From positions 1-30,724 of the IMG/VR virus record IMGVR_UViG_3300027963_000226: DNA of 30,724 bases; one strand, written 5' to 3'. Within the stretch, counting starts at the first letter, position 1. Every line of letters begins with the position of its first letter. A program made the translations under genes and the position numbers. Shown piece after piece: positions 24,644 to 30,724 of this stretch. The stretch comes from a virus. The notes beneath the pieces are model-generated. The model searched no databases. It was not told the DNA's origin and saw only the letters and a list, made by a program, of their open reading frames with translations.

Positions 24644-25654
24644 ATGGAAAAGAAAATAATGCATCCATTAGATATGGCTTTACAAGCGTCTCAAAATGGA
24701 AATGTGGATATTAGCGAAGATATACTACGCAGTCAGCCACAAGATGATTTAAGAGTTCTTTTTAATTTAGGTTGGCATGAAATGCGTCATCGTAATATGA
24801 AAAAAGCTTTTGAATATTTCAATTATGGTAGATACATTGATGTATTTGGCTTACCAGCAATATCGGGTAAAATTTGGAAAGATGAACCATTAGAAAATAA
24901 AACACTCCTTTTCAGGTGTGAGGGTGGTTATGGAGATCAAATTCTTAACTTTCGTTTTGCTAAAATATTTAAAGAAATGGGTGCAAGGGTTTTAATATCA
25001 TGTACGCCAGAATTAAAAGAATTATTTTCTCGTCATGGATATATTTGTATAGATAACGAAGTCGTATTAGGCATTTATTATGACTATTGGATACCTGCAA
25101 TGTCTGCTCCATATATATTAAACATGCAATATGACGATTTAGATGGATTACCATATATCACATCAAAAAATCCAAAAAAACTTTTTGCAAAAGAACAAAC
25201 ATTAAAAGTTGGTATTCGTTGGAGTGGAAATTCTAAATTTGAAGATGAACAACATAGAAGATTCCCACCAGAATTAATGATAAATTTATATAATACGCCA
25301 AATACAACTTTTTATTCATTACAACGTGATGAAAATTGTATAGACGGACTACCATTTGCTGATATGCGGAATGCAATGAATTCTTGGGAAGATACTGCGA
25401 ATATAATAGCCGATTGTGATTTAATAATAACATCATGTACATCTGTTGCACATCTATCAGCTGCTATGGGGATAAATACATGGGTTGTTACACCTATAAT
25501 GCCGTATTACACGTGGGTAGTTCCTGGAAATAAATCAAATTGGTATAACTCAGTTACACTATTTAAACAAAAAAAATATGGTGTATGGGAAGACATATTT
25601 GAGGAAATTCGTAATGAATTGGTTGATACTACGAAAGATTTTTTAAAAAGGTAA
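24644..25654 (+). CDS. GT-B glycosyltransferase, TPR/heptosyltransferase-like
   Basis: The 336-residue protein is read from ATG 24644, with AAAAGG 8 bases upstream; the TTG at 24638 is too close to that site. An N-terminal helical, TPR-like segment (about 8-70, with LFNLGWHEMRHRNMKKAFEYFNYGR) is followed by a GT-B core. Signatures are CEGGYGDQILNFRFAKIFKEMGARV, LKVGIRWSGNSKFEDEQHRRFPP, FYSLQRDE and DTANIIADCDLIITSCTSVAHLSAAMGINTWVVTP. This order is typical of TPR-glycosyltransferases related to families GT9 and GT41. The donor and acceptor sugar cannot be told. Placement after the fibre array and before a methyltransferase suggests modification of virion proteins or host glycans. Confidence 0.85.
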   Translation: MEKKIMHPLDMALQASQNGNVDISEDILRSQPQDDLRVLFNLGWHEMRHRNMKKAFEYFNYGRYIDVFGLPAISGKIWKDEPLENKTLLFRCEGGYGDQILNFRFAKIFKEMGARVLISCTPELKELFSRHGYICIDNEVVLGIYYDYWIPAMSAPYILNMQYDDLDGLPYITSKNPKKLFAKEQTLKVGIRWSGNSKFEDEQHRRFPPELMINLYNTPNTTFYSLQRDENCIDGLPFADMRNAMNSWEDTANIIADCDLIITSCTSVAHLSAAMGINTWVVTPIMPYYTWVVPGNKSNWYNSVTLFKQKKYGVWEDIFEEIRNELVDTTKDFLKR

Positions 25655-25657
25655 TAT

Positions 25658-26293
25658 ATGAATTATGTTATTGAAGCATTTTATCCGAGAGATATTGGTC
25701 ATGCTAAAGATATATGTCTTTCACCAGAACCGGGTGTGTCATATAAATTTGATATGGAAACAGAAGTCACTATTAGAACGATATTAGAAAATTTTTATGC
25801 TTATAATTATTGTGTTGTTGGTGATTTTGGATGTGGTGTTGGTAGAATACCAAAGGGTCTTATAAGTAATTTGGGGTGTGAAGTTTATGGTTTTGATTTT
25901 AGTAAACCTATGCTGAATAGTGCAGTAGAATATGTACAGAGTAAAAAATTTATACCTATACATACACCGTTATCAGATGAAAAACAAAAACAATTTTTAG
26001 ATAAATTTGATTTAATTACAGCAATATATGTTATACAACACAGTCCAACACCGGAGCAAGATATTGATTTTATTTATAATTCTCTAAAATTGGGTGGTAA
26101 ATTTATGTCCGTAAATGAGAAAAAACGGTTTATACCAATTGGAATTGATGAAAAAAATTCTGGATTAATATATTGGGATGATGACGGTATAAAAGTAGAT
26201 GAAATAATATCAAAGAAATTCAGATTAGTCGCAGAACATCCGTATCCAAGAAGATTTGACATAAAGTTTTTGGTATGGGAGAAAATAGTATAA
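25658..26293 (+). CDS. Class I SAM-dependent methyltransferase
   Basis: The 211-residue protein has a Rossmann-type SAM-binding site: motif I VVGDFGCGVGRIP (about 50-62), an acidic residue after strand 2 (EVYGFDFS), then FDLITAIYVIQHSPTPEQ, and a post-motif strand LKLGGKFMSVNEK. It resembles the small-molecule/sugar type (Methyltransf_11/25) rather than DNA methyltransferases; there is no NPPY or PC catalytic motif. It starts 3 bases after the glycosyltransferase stop, so the two probably act together, for example by methylating a transferred sugar. That is inference from adjacency. Confidence 0.85.
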   Translation: MNYVIEAFYPRDIGHAKDICLSPEPGVSYKFDMETEVTIRTILENFYAYNYCVVGDFGCGVGRIPKGLISNLGCEVYGFDFSKPMLNSAVEYVQSKKFIPIHTPLSDEKQKQFLDKFDLITAIYVIQHSPTPEQDIDFIYNSLKLGGKFMSVNEKKRFIPIGIDEKNSGLIYWDDDGIKVDEIISKKFRLVAEHPYPRRFDIKFLVWEKIV

Positions 26294-26309
26294 TAAAAAA
26301 TATTATACA

Positions 26310-26317
26310 TATTTATA
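26310..26317 (+). promoter_or_regulatory. TATTTATA element, 34 nt before the start at 26352
   Basis: The octamer lies in the 58-base gap before the tail assembly chaperone-like gene. Spacing is longer than the 28 bases seen elsewhere. Confidence 0.3.
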
Positions 26318-26351
26318 ATTGTATCATATTTCAAATAAATCGGAATTATCA

Positions 26352-26804
26352 ATGGATTATATATTAGTAGAAAACAATAAAATTATAGGCAATCCAAGTC
26401 CACTTCCTACTATTTGGGCAAATATTTCCAATTTTCATGTGTTAGATTCTGAGACTGTAAAACAATACGGTTGGTATCCATATAGATTTGTTACTGCAAA
26501 TATTAACGGAAACCAGGTTTATGACGGCAGTGATATTGTAATTGAAGAAACAGAAGTTGTTGAGTATCAAAAAGTTCGTAACAAAACCGAAGAAGAAATT
26601 CAAAACAATATAAATGTGCAATGGAATTCAATTAGAAATATTAGAAACGAAAAATTATTAGAGTCTGATTGGACACAATTAGCAGACTCACCGTTAGTAA
26701 ATCAAAAACAAACGGAATGGCAAATATATCGTCAAGAATTACGTGATATAACTACCCAATCTAACCCATTTTCAATAGAATGGCCAAATCCACCGGATGC
26801 ATAA
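26352..26804 (+). CDS. Phage tail (fibre) assembly chaperone-like protein
   Basis: The 150-residue protein is read from ATG 26352, in agreement with a CGGAATTAT sequence upstream; an upstream TTG at 26319 overlaps the promoter-like element and has no ribosome binding site. The C-terminal part is diagnostic: RNEKLLESDWTQLADSPL...WQIYRQELRDITTQ...WPNPP matches the phage tail assembly chaperone family (Phage_tail_APC type) that accompanies tail fibre genes. The middle contains an acidic stretch and NKTEEEIQNNINVQWNSIRN, a helix. Members help fold or trimerise fibres, so this is a plausible partner for the fibres without an S74 domain. Its last 8 bases overlap the start of the polyvalent gene. 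Confidence 0.8.
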   Translation: MDYILVENNKIIGNPSPLPTIWANISNFHVLDSETVKQYGWYPYRFVTANINGNQVYDGSDIVIEETEVVEYQKVRNKTEEEIQNNINVQWNSIRNIRNEKLLESDWTQLADSPLVNQKQTEWQIYRQELRDITTQSNPFSIEWPNPPDA

Positions 26805-29088
26805 AGTGAAAAATAAAGTATTACAATTAATAAAAGAAATGAATCTTGCTATCTTCAATGAAAATGATTTGGTAGATAAACAGATTATTGTTTTATATCC
26901 AGGTACTTTTAATCCAATGGCTTTGCACCATAAAGAAGAATATGATAGATTATGCCGTAGATTTGGTTCAGATAGTGTGTATATTGTTACCGATGATATG
27001 CAAGACGCTATTAGAAAACCACTTACGTTTGCAGAAAAAAACGCTATAATGAAACGTCATAATGTAAAGAATGTTATTAAAACAACAAATCCTTATAATC
27101 CACTTGAATTATTAGAAGACTTCGATTCAACACATACGGTAGTTATATACGCAGTTGGAAAAGATAATATCGGTAAATTAAATGAATTCAAGCGGTTAAC
27201 TAAGTATAATAAGGCTTCTAATTTACCTTATAAAGATATTCAAAATCCTTATTTATATTATGTAATTACAAATCATGTTGTTTATAATATACCCAGCTTT
27301 GGACAAATGAATCAAGAAAATATTCAAAAAGCATTGGGTGATAGAACTGCTAAACTAACAGAATTAAAATCTCGTTTTATTTCTATTTTTGGTTGGTTTG
27401 ATGCTCAGATTTTTAATACAGTTGTTGCAAGAATGAATGTAAAACGCGGTGAAATGATTGAAGTAAAAAAGAAAAAGAAAGGCGAGTTAAGACCACTTCA
27501 CATGATAACAAAAAAGTTTTGGGATAAAGTATATGAATCTGTTATAACAGAAGAAATAATAGCTTATCACAGAAGTTCAAAAAATCTTCATAAGTTTGAT
27601 ATATCAAATGTTAGTGTTGATAGTAATAGACAAAGATATGGATATGGGCTTTATTTTTCTGATAATATACCACACAATCAGTACGGTGATTACTTATATA
27701 AAGTAAAACTTTTTAAAGATAAAAAAGAATATGTTTTAATAGACACACAGAATCCAGTTGAAGAAGATATAGTTAATAAAATTGTAGAATCAATTAAGGG
27801 GTATGGTAAAAATTCTGATGAAGTTGTTAAGTTTGCTTATAGTGGTTGGTTATTTTACAAAACTTTATCAAGAATTTTAGGTGGTGATAAATACGCTTCT
27901 TTATTTTTATTTAATAATGGCGTTGATGGTTTAAAAAATAGGATAAGTAATAATTGGAATGATTATATATTATTTAATGATGATTCTATAACTATTGAAG
28001 ATATTAAATATGATAAAGTATTTGAATCTGTTATAACAGAAGAAGTAGAACAAATAAATGAAGTAGCAACATTACCGACTGGTTTATTGAAAGAAATAGA
28101 ACCAGTTGCCATAGAACTTTTTACGGAAATTGCTGATTTAATACGATTAGATTCTAGTTTTAATGGATTTAAGAGTATTATAGTTTCTAAAACCGAATCT
28201 GGACTTGAAAATCAACAATATATTACATCAATTGTAAACCGTTGGATTAGAAACGAAGACTATATTAAAAAATATGGTGAAAAAATTTCTAATAGTATTA
28301 AATTACAATCTGTTAATATTGAACTTGGAGGTTCGCTTGATGCCAAATTTCCTGAAATAACAAAAGTTTTACAGTATTGTCTTAAAAATGGTAAAGATAA
28401 AGAAAATGCAGGATTCTCTTTGGAAATAGAACATTTACTTGATACCGATTTTGATTCAGAATATGAATTAAACAATAAAATAAATTATACAAAATTTAAT
28501 TCTGAGTTGACACAATTTTCTACAAATAGTGATGAGTTCTCTGGCGGTGCTTCGATGGGGACTTCTGGTGCTAACCCTTTGGATAATATGGAATTTGCAA
28601 TATATTTCACACTTGAATTTGTTCCATTCTTTGTAAAGATACAACTTGCAAAGCGTGGTTCAATTGAAACTTCCGTTGATAGTATAATATCAGAATTTGT
28701 TAAGAAAGTATTTTTACCTGCTATTGCACATGAGTTGATACATTATGTACAAAGAGTAAAGGAATTTTTAAATTCTTTTACAATTAAGCCGACCACATAT
28801 AATCGTTTATCGCAAGATGATCCAAATTTTTGGAAAACATATTTGTCTGATACTATGGAAATTGGTGCTCATGCAGAAGAATTTGTAGAACAAATGAGAT
28901 CGAATTTTCCAATGGAAACTGATAAATCAATATTGAAAATGTTACAATACAATGAAATACCACCTGATGCATCAGACGCACTAAAAAAATATTACAATGC
29001 GTTTTTCAAGGAAATGGGTAATAGCCCAAATGATCCAGTTAAGAAAAGATTTATAAAAACAGTTTATCAAATCATAGATAAAAGTTAA
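26797..29088 (+). CDS. Polyvalent protein: nucleotidyltransferase-like, ADP-ribosyltransferase-like and HExxH metallopeptidase-like domains with I-x-E boundaries
   Basis: This 763-residue protein has three domains. Residues about 28-185 resemble HIGH-superfamily nucleotidyltransferases (VLYPGTFNPMALHH at 32-45, then VYIVTDD and RKPLTFAEKNAIM), but the HxGH motif reads ALHH. Residues about 253-402 match phage polyvalent ADP-ribosyltransferases: AYHRSSKNLHKFD (H258), RYGYGLYFSDN (Y286), and GVDGL...DYILFNDDSITI. Residues about 423-763 hold AHELIHYVQ (H645, E646, H649) and EIGAHAEEF (E688), zincin-like ligands. Sequences IKE (12-14), ITE (250-252) and ITE (413-415) fit the T4 prohead-protease specificity (L/I)xE and lie at the N-terminus and both edges of the ADP-ribosyltransferase. 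The start at ATG 26797 overlaps the chaperone stop; GTG 26806 is an alternative. I infer a packaged, processed effector like T4 Alt; processing is unproven. Confidence 0.75.
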   Translation: MHKVKNKVLQLIKEMNLAIFNENDLVDKQIIVLYPGTFNPMALHHKEEYDRLCRRFGSDSVYIVTDDMQDAIRKPLTFAEKNAIMKRHNVKNVIKTTNPYNPLELLEDFDSTHTVVIYAVGKDNIGKLNEFKRLTKYNKASNLPYKDIQNPYLYYVITNHVVYNIPSFGQMNQENIQKALGDRTAKLTELKSRFISIFGWFDAQIFNTVVARMNVKRGEMIEVKKKKKGELRPLHMITKKFWDKVYESVITEEIIAYHRSSKNLHKFDISNVSVDSNRQRYGYGLYFSDNIPHNQYGDYLYKVKLFKDKKEYVLIDTQNPVEEDIVNKIVESIKGYGKNSDEVVKFAYSGWLFYKTLSRILGGDKYASLFLFNNGVDGLKNRISNNWNDYILFNDDSITIEDIKYDKVFESVITEEVEQINEVATLPTGLLKEIEPVAIELFTEIADLIRLDSSFNGFKSIIVSKTESGLENQQYITSIVNRWIRNEDYIKKYGEKISNSIKLQSVNIELGGSLDAKFPEITKVLQYCLKNGKDKENAGFSLEIEHLLDTDFDSEYELNNKINYTKFNSELTQFSTNSDEFSGGASMGTSGANPLDNMEFAIYFTLEFVPFFVKIQLAKRGSIETSVDSIISEFVKKVFLPAIAHELIHYVQRVKEFLNSFTIKPTTYNRLSQDDPNFWKTYLSDTMEIGAHAEEFVEQMRSNFPMETDKSILKMLQYNEIPPDASDALKKYYNAFFKEMGNSPNDPVKKRFIKTVYQIIDKS
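27523..27555 (+). repeat. 33-nt direct repeat at the front edge of the ADP-ribosyltransferase domain
   Basis: It encodes DKVYESVITEE. It matches 28012-28044 (DKVFESVITEE) with one base difference. The two copies bracket the ADP-ribosyltransferase-like segment. Confidence 0.92.
28012..28044 (+). repeat. 33-nt direct repeat at the rear edge of the ADP-ribosyltransferase domain
   Basis: This is the second copy of 27523-27555 (one mismatch, A/T at the Tyr/Phe codon). It is followed by a further I-x-E (INE, residues 420-422). Confidence 0.92.
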
Positions 29089-29110
29089 TAAAGTAATAAA
29101 AGGTTATGTT

Positions 29111-29752
29111 ATGGAAATAAAAATTGAGAATATACAAGATGTTAAAAAACTTCTTGCAGGTGAACACGATAGTCAGAATAAAGTTCAAATCGGTTATGTA
29201 GGTGAAAAATTAGAAGATACAGAAACAAGAAAAGTTGGTGATAAATGGTTTGATTCTGATGGAAATGAATGGGAACAAAAGAATGGATACAAAGTAAAAC
29301 TTGGAAAACAATGGCAACAAGAATTACATCAGTATTTAACTACATTCAAAAATTGTCCAAAAGAAACTTGTACTTGTTCAATGCCAAAGCGATTGGATGA
29401 AAAAATGAGAACTATTCATGGAATGTGTTTTGATTGTGCAATTGATATGGAACATAAAATTCGTTTAGAAGGTAAGTGGGATGAATATGAAAACAGAAAA
29501 GTAAAAGAAAACGCATTAGCGTGGTTAGTTGAAGCAGAGAGAGATAAAAATGTAGTAGCAGAGGAATTGTCTAAAGTAGATTTTGCTAATTCTTTCGGTG
29601 ATTCTGAAAAATGGAATGTTCCAATAAGTAAAGATGAATTATTAGAAAAAATAGAAAAGGAATTTGAAGAGTTTAGAAAAAACTTTATTGCAAAGTTGGA
29701 AAATGGAGAACAGAATGAAACAGTTAATAGTAGAGCGAGCAGTACCAACTAA
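29111..29752 (+). CDS. Cys-cluster (zinc-finger-like) phage protein
   Basis: The 213-residue protein starts at ATG 29111 after AAAAGGTTATGTT. An N-terminal domain includes RKVGDKWFDSDGNEWEQKNGYK (about 40-61), a pattern I recall from hypothetical phage proteins. Residues 82-109 carry C82, C87, C89, C106 and C109 (CPKETCTC...HGMCFDC), most likely one zinc site. The remainder is charged and helical, ending in a probable coiled coil (KDELLEKIEKEFEEFRKNFIAKLENGE). There is no enzyme motif. It lies 22 bases after the polyvalent gene and its last 38 bases overlap the next gene, so the three are probably one operon. The role is unknown; DNA or protein binding is possible. Confidence 0.7.
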   Translation: MEIKIENIQDVKKLLAGEHDSQNKVQIGYVGEKLEDTETRKVGDKWFDSDGNEWEQKNGYKVKLGKQWQQELHQYLTTFKNCPKETCTCSMPKRLDEKMRTIHGMCFDCAIDMEHKIRLEGKWDEYENRKVKENALAWLVEAERDKNVVAEELSKVDFANSFGDSEKWNVPISKDELLEKIEKEFEEFRKNFIAKLENGEQNETVNSRASSTN

Positions 29753-30290
29753 CAAGAAATTATACTCTAGTATAAAATCTCGTGTTAAAAAAAGATTTAA
29801 GGTATGGCCAAGTGCGTATGCTTCCGCTGCATTAGTAAAAGCATACAAAAAAGCAGGCGGAGGATATAGAACTGTTAAGGAAACTATTCAAAATCCGCAA
29901 TATACATTAGAAGGATTTGCAACTGATTGTAGTGATTCAATTGTTGAATTACATTTCAAACTCGGTGAAGGTACAAAAGAAAATTTAACAGAAGCAAAAT
30001 ACCGTGGAAGAAAAGTTTCACTTGGTAAACCATTCAGAACACCAGGTGGACCAAAGAAATTTTCTGTTTATGTAAGAAAACCAAACGGAAATATAGTAAA
30101 AGTAAACTTTGGACATAAAGGAAAAGGCGGTGAAAAAACAATGCGTATAAAGAAAAGTAACCCTACTCGTAGAAAAGCGTTTCGTTCAAGGCACAATTGT
30201 CAATCACCTGGCCCAAGAGATAAAGCGAGATATTGGTCATGCCGTTTTGGGTGGCCATCATCTGGCAAAGGTGCAATAGATAAAACATAA
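29715..30290 (+). CDS. Two-domain basic phage protein (DUF5872-like N-terminus, Arg/Lys-rich Cys-His C-terminus)
   Basis: The 191-residue protein is read from ATG 29715, with GGAGAA 6 bases upstream inside the previous gene; a TTG at 29664 would extend it without a site. Residues about 10-55 (TNKKLYSSIKSRVKKRFKVWPSAYASAAL...KAGGGY) resemble DUF5872, a domain shared by phages and large DNA viruses. Residues about 94-180 are strongly basic with KKFSVYVRKPNGNIVKVNFG, a R-R-K-A-F-R-S-R-H-N-C motif (H160, C162) and ARYWSCRFGW (C176), a module I recall from many marine-type phages. L91-T92-E93 at the domain junction and I5-V6-E7 at the N-terminus fit the (L/I)xE protease rule. High basicity would suit a DNA-bound, head-packaged protein; this is inference. 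Confidence 0.75.
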   Translation: MKQLIVERAVPTNKKLYSSIKSRVKKRFKVWPSAYASAALVKAYKKAGGGYRTVKETIQNPQYTLEGFATDCSDSIVELHFKLGEGTKENLTEAKYRGRKVSLGKPFRTPGGPKKFSVYVRKPNGNIVKVNFGHKGKGGEKTMRIKKSNPTRRKAFRSRHNCQSPGPRDKARYWSCRFGWPSSGKGAIDKT

Positions 30291-30293
30291 GTT

Positions 30294-30724
30294 ATGAATA
30301 AAGAATTATTTAAAAATCTATTAAAACCAGCAATAGAAGGTACATTGCCCAAAGATACTACTCAATTTGCTGAGTTATTTGCAACTGCATATAATTTGTC
30401 TAATGTTGGTATGAGTGGTACGATATTTGGTTCAAAATTAGTTTCTGCAAATAAAAGTTTTTTAGAAGATTCTATTAATAAAGCGTTTGCAGCAAATATG
30501 TCTGATGGTAGAGGATTTGCAGGAGAAATTACTTATAAATTATTTGCAATAGGTATATGTGGATATTGGGCATCTGCCGTATTTACGCCATTACCTGCAC
30601 TAGCACCGATGTCAATTCCAGTAAAAGGAACTAAAGTAACTTATCCAGGTGACATTGGTTCACTTACAAACGATTTACGATTTGCGTTTATTCAGGGAAT
30701 AACTGATAGATTTTTAGGTATTCT
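30294..30724 (+). CDS. 5' part of an unrecognised gene, cut by the window end
   Basis: An open frame starts at ATG 30294, 3 bases after the previous stop, and runs past the window end (143 codons seen). It starts MNKELFKNLLKPAIEGTLPKD and contains a Gly/Ala-rich hydrophobic stretch (ITYKLFAIGICGYWASAVFTPLPALAPMSIPV) that might be a membrane or buried segment. It then continues TYPGDIGSLTNDLRFAFIQGI. I do not recognise it. The spacing suggests it belongs to the same transcript as the basic protein before it. Confidence 0.65.
   Translation, partial: MNKELFKNLLKPAIEGTLPKDTTQFAELFATAYNLSNVGMSGTIFGSKLVSANKSFLEDSINKAFAANMSDGRGFAGEITYKLFAIGICGYWASAVFTPLPALAPMSIPVKGTKVTYPGDIGSLTNDLRFAFIQGITDRFLGI

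Noticed and set aside
26319-26351. Upstream TTG start for the tail chaperone-like gene
   Set aside because: It has no ribosome binding site, and the added 11 residues (MYHISNKSELS) come from sequence that looks like a promoter region.
1-30724. tRNA or rRNA genes
   Set aside because: Gaps between genes are all under about 65 bases apart from window edges, and no cloverleaf-like sequence was seen in them.

Overview
The window looks like part of the genome of an AT-rich, tailed, T4-like (myovirus-style) phage. All recognisable genes lie on the + strand, are packed end to end with short gaps or overlaps, and mix virion proteins with phage recombination and replication genes. The lineage is inferred from the gene content: a Mre11/Rad50 (gp47/gp46) homologue, a Toprim primase, T7-type endonuclease I, fibres with self-cleaving chaperone and tail-chaperone partners, and polyvalent proteins that look head-packaged. 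One intergenic promoter candidate (TTTG-N20-TATATTTG) fits the Bacteroidetes promoter consensus, so a Bacteroidetes host is possible but not proven.

Layout. (1) Positions 2-9323 hold virion structural genes. Five of them (277, 1386, 2500, 6305, 7590) carry the same C-terminal module ending in a YITTIGLY...LLAIAKLSKPI-like signature. One of these also has a LamG domain nested inside the module, and another a long Cys-rich N-terminal part with a Ser/Thr/Gly/Ala repeat linker. (2) Positions 9323-13883 hold DNA metabolism: an endonuclease I-type Holliday junction resolvase, a Toprim primase, and a single polypeptide joining the Mre11/SbcD nuclease to the Rad50/SbcC ATPase. (3) Positions 13893-24585 hold an adhesin or fibre array: a fibre with a self-cleaving S74 chaperone, a triplicated beta-rich fibre, two fibres sharing an N-terminal docking peptide, a small conserved protein, and a 14-repeat RCC1 propeller protein. 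(4) Positions 24644-26804 hold a GT-B glycosyltransferase, a SAM methyltransferase and a tail assembly chaperone-like protein. (5) Positions 26797-30724 hold a three-domain polyvalent protein (nucleotidyltransferase-like, ADP-ribosyltransferase-like, HExxH peptidase), a Cys-cluster protein, a two-domain basic protein, and the start of an unrecognised gene.

How the parts may work together. Regions 1 and 3 build the tail and its receptor-binding surface, region 4 probably decorates or assembles the fibres, and region 2 supports recombination-driven replication and DNA branch removal. The most striking item is in region 5. The polyvalent protein carries I-x-E motifs, the known specificity of T4 prohead protease gp21, at its N-terminus and at both edges of the ADP-ribosyltransferase domain. 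The two edge copies are a nearly perfect 33-nt direct repeat. I infer a head-packaged polyprotein cut into separate injected effectors, analogous to T4 Alt. A second regulatory pattern is an octamer TATTTATA (or one mismatch) placed 23-34 nt before five start codons in regions 3-4, three times at exactly 28 nt, which may be this phage's late promoter element.
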